The position numbers were made by a program, and so were the translations under genes. 8,506 nt of DNA, from NCBI GenBank assembly GCA_029051965.1, contig JAIDJZ010000149.1:1-8506 (forward strand), in the 5' to 3' direction. Shown here piece after piece: positions 7,320-8,506 of this stretch (positions are counted from its first letter, which is position 1; each line of letters opens with the position of its first letter). The stretch is from Paramuribaculum sp. (lineage in GTDB: Bacteria; Bacteroidota; Bacteroidia; Bacteroidales; Muribaculaceae). The notes under the pieces are model-generated. The model was not told the DNA's origin and did no database searches. It saw only the letters and a list, made by a program, of their open reading frames with translations.

Positions 7320-7363
7320 CATGGTCCTCAGTGGCGTTTTTATGAAAAACTTGTAGTGACCAT

Positions 7364-8506
7364 ATGAAAAACTTAGTTATATGCATAGTGCTGGCCGTTG
7401 TTGCCTCAGTGGTTCTTGTAGGGTGCTGGCATGAATCTGACCCCCGGCTTGCATGTGCGGAAGCCGTGATGGAATCACAGCCCGACTCCGCCTTGAGAAT
7501 TGTCAGCGCGATCAATCCCGACGAATTCAGCGATGCCCGAAACCTGGCATTGTTTGGACTGCTGTCGACGCAGGCCCGGGTGAAATGCGACATTCCGATA
7601 GACGACGATTCGCTTATCGATGCCTCGGTCGGCTATTTCAGGGAGCATGGACCCGACAGCAATCTGATGAAATCGTGCTTCTATCTGGGTTATGTACGAT
7701 CCGGACTCGGAATGTACGCAATGGCAGTTGAGCCGCTGACCGAAGCAATGGAATTGGCCGGGCTGGAACGCGACGATTATTGGGCGGCTAAAGCTACGGA
7801 AGCATTGGGCGACATTTTCGAGCAGGCCTATTGTTATGCTGAAGCGGTGAATTATACCGAAAAAGCAGCCATGCATTATTTAAAAGCTGGTAAAGAGCGG
7901 AATCATTTGTTCTCAATGTGTGATTTGTCTTTCCGAAAGTTTAAAAATCGGGAAACAAAAGATGGGTTGAGACTAATTGATAGTGTATTATTTGAGGCCA
8001 AGAGAGATTCGATCGATAAGGCCTTAGTAATATATGTTAATAGCTACAGATATGCGATGGGGATGGGGGCAAAGGATGTCGGGGTTGCAACTTCCTCTAT
8101 GAAAGAGTTGGAGAAATATGGGTATCATTTTACTCCTCAGGATCGTCTTTGGAAGTCGCTGCTTGAACTTTATAAAGGAAATGATGCGGAAACGGCACGG
8201 GTTATCGATTCATTGTCACATAGCAGCTTAAGCCTTGCTTCAACAATTACTTATTATAAGGTGTTGGGTGAATACTGCAAAAAGAATAATGATCTGAAAG
8301 GAGAATTATTTTGTATTGATACCTTGATAAAATTGCAAAATCAGGAAGTTCATAGAGTTATGAAGCAGTCTGTTTCATTGCCACAACGCAATTATTATCA
8401 CAAGTTTTCTGAACGTGAGGCCGAACGGGCAAATCGGACTCTACATTTACTATTTGTTATTGGATTCGGACTCATTGTTGTGTCTGTCTATTATACACAT
8501 ATCCTC
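7364..8506 (+). CDS. Lipobox TPR-like membrane protein, partial at 3' end
   Basis: The frame stays open from ATG 7364 to the window edge (381 codons, no stop), so this gene is 3'-truncated by the window. The N-terminus is a hydrophobic signal with a lipobox LVGC at 18-21 (Cys21), so the export signal probably ends in a lipidated Cys. Residues 30-330 are helical and TPR-like without sharp consensus (CAEAVMESQPDSALRIVSAI, SCFYLGYVRSGLGMYAMAVEPLTEAMELA, KATEALGDIFEQAYCYAEAVNYTEKAA). A charged linker (HKFSEREAERANR) precedes one transmembrane segment at about 360-379 (LHLLFVIGFGLIVVSVYY). In Bacteroidetes this layout usually continues into a cytosolic coiled coil and a LuxR-like helix-turn-helix, or a kinase-type domain; which one is not visible here. 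The frame is about 55% GC up to roughly 7800 and about 38% from 7861 on, with AT-rich codons. The call is sure as a gene and moderate as to role (sensor or regulator). Confidence 0.85.
   Translation, partial: MKNLVICIVLAVVASVVLVGCWHESDPRLACAEAVMESQPDSALRIVSAINPDEFSDARNLALFGLLSTQARVKCDIPIDDDSLIDASVGYFREHGPDSNLMKSCFYLGYVRSGLGMYAMAVEPLTEAMELAGLERDDYWAAKATEALGDIFEQAYCYAEAVNYTEKAAMHYLKAGKERNHLFSMCDLSFRKFKNRETKDGLRLIDSVLFEAKRDSIDKALVIYVNSYRYAMGMGAKDVGVATSSMKELEKYGYHFTPQDRLWKSLLELYKGNDAETARVIDSLSHSSLSLASTITYYKVLGEYCKKNNDLKGELFCIDTLIKLQNQEVHRVMKQSVSLPQRNYYHKFSEREAERANRTLHLLFVIGFGLIVVSVYYTHIL

Noticed and set aside
7273..7593. N-terminal extension of the GlmU-like protein from an ATG at 7593
   Set aside because: The added 107 residues lack family similarity, overlap the divergent TPR gene and contain both promoters. 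The family begins at MRHIILSD.
7475..7876. 133-codon minus-strand open frame inside the TPR gene
   Set aside because: It is antisense to a continuous frame with signal peptide and helical repeats, and has no motif of its own.

Overview
The window looks like chromosome of a Bacteroidales bacterium, possibly Muribaculaceae-like. The evidence is a set of TAnnTTTG-type -7 promoter elements in the intergenic gaps, start codons with no clear Shine-Dalgarno, a Bacteroidetes-type alternative GlmU-like enzyme, and a lipobox/TPR/transmembrane protein of a kind common in that order. Core coding DNA is moderately GC-rich: about 55% by hand count over 7381-7800. The family-level placement is inference. 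I see no rRNA, tRNA, CRISPR array, complete insertion sequence or prophage.

Left part (58-1637, minus strand): a two-gene unit, ybaK-type Cys-tRNA(Pro) deacylase followed by aroC (chorismate synthase). The two overlap by 4 bases and are read from a promoter just upstream of ybaK. A 269-bp gap (1638-1906) follows. It holds that promoter and a perfect 22-bp inverted repeat with a nested 10-bp palindrome, and each arm carries an outward-facing TAAATTTG.

Middle (1907-2691, plus strand): a small secreted beta-barrel outer-membrane protein, then a tiny cytosolic protein of unknown function. This pair converges on a long minus-strand block, with a 14-bp-stem hairpin at 2713-2751 acting as a probable two-way terminator.

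Right-centre (2763-7272, minus strand, in transcription order): an alternative GlmU-like sugar nucleotidyltransferase/acyltransferase, asd (aspartate-semialdehyde dehydrogenase) and a CPA2-type antiporter homologue with a universal-stress-like cytosolic tail. asd has its own -7 element. The antiporter gene starts 36 bases after asd and is probably co-transcribed with it. The antiporter seems to have lost the membrane Asp that normally binds the ion.

Right edge (7364-8506, plus strand): a lipobox-bearing, TPR-like helical protein that runs off the window just after a transmembrane segment. It diverges from the GlmU-like gene through back-to-back promoters. Its base composition drops from about 55% GC to about 38% GC inside the reading frame near 7830-7860, the clearest sign of mosaicism here.

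Taken together, most genes are housekeeping (aromatic amino acids, the aspartate family, amino-sugar nucleotide supply, tRNA proofreading). No clear new multi-gene system is visible. The items worth following up are the inverted-repeat element, the Asp-less antiporter and the mosaic TPR gene.
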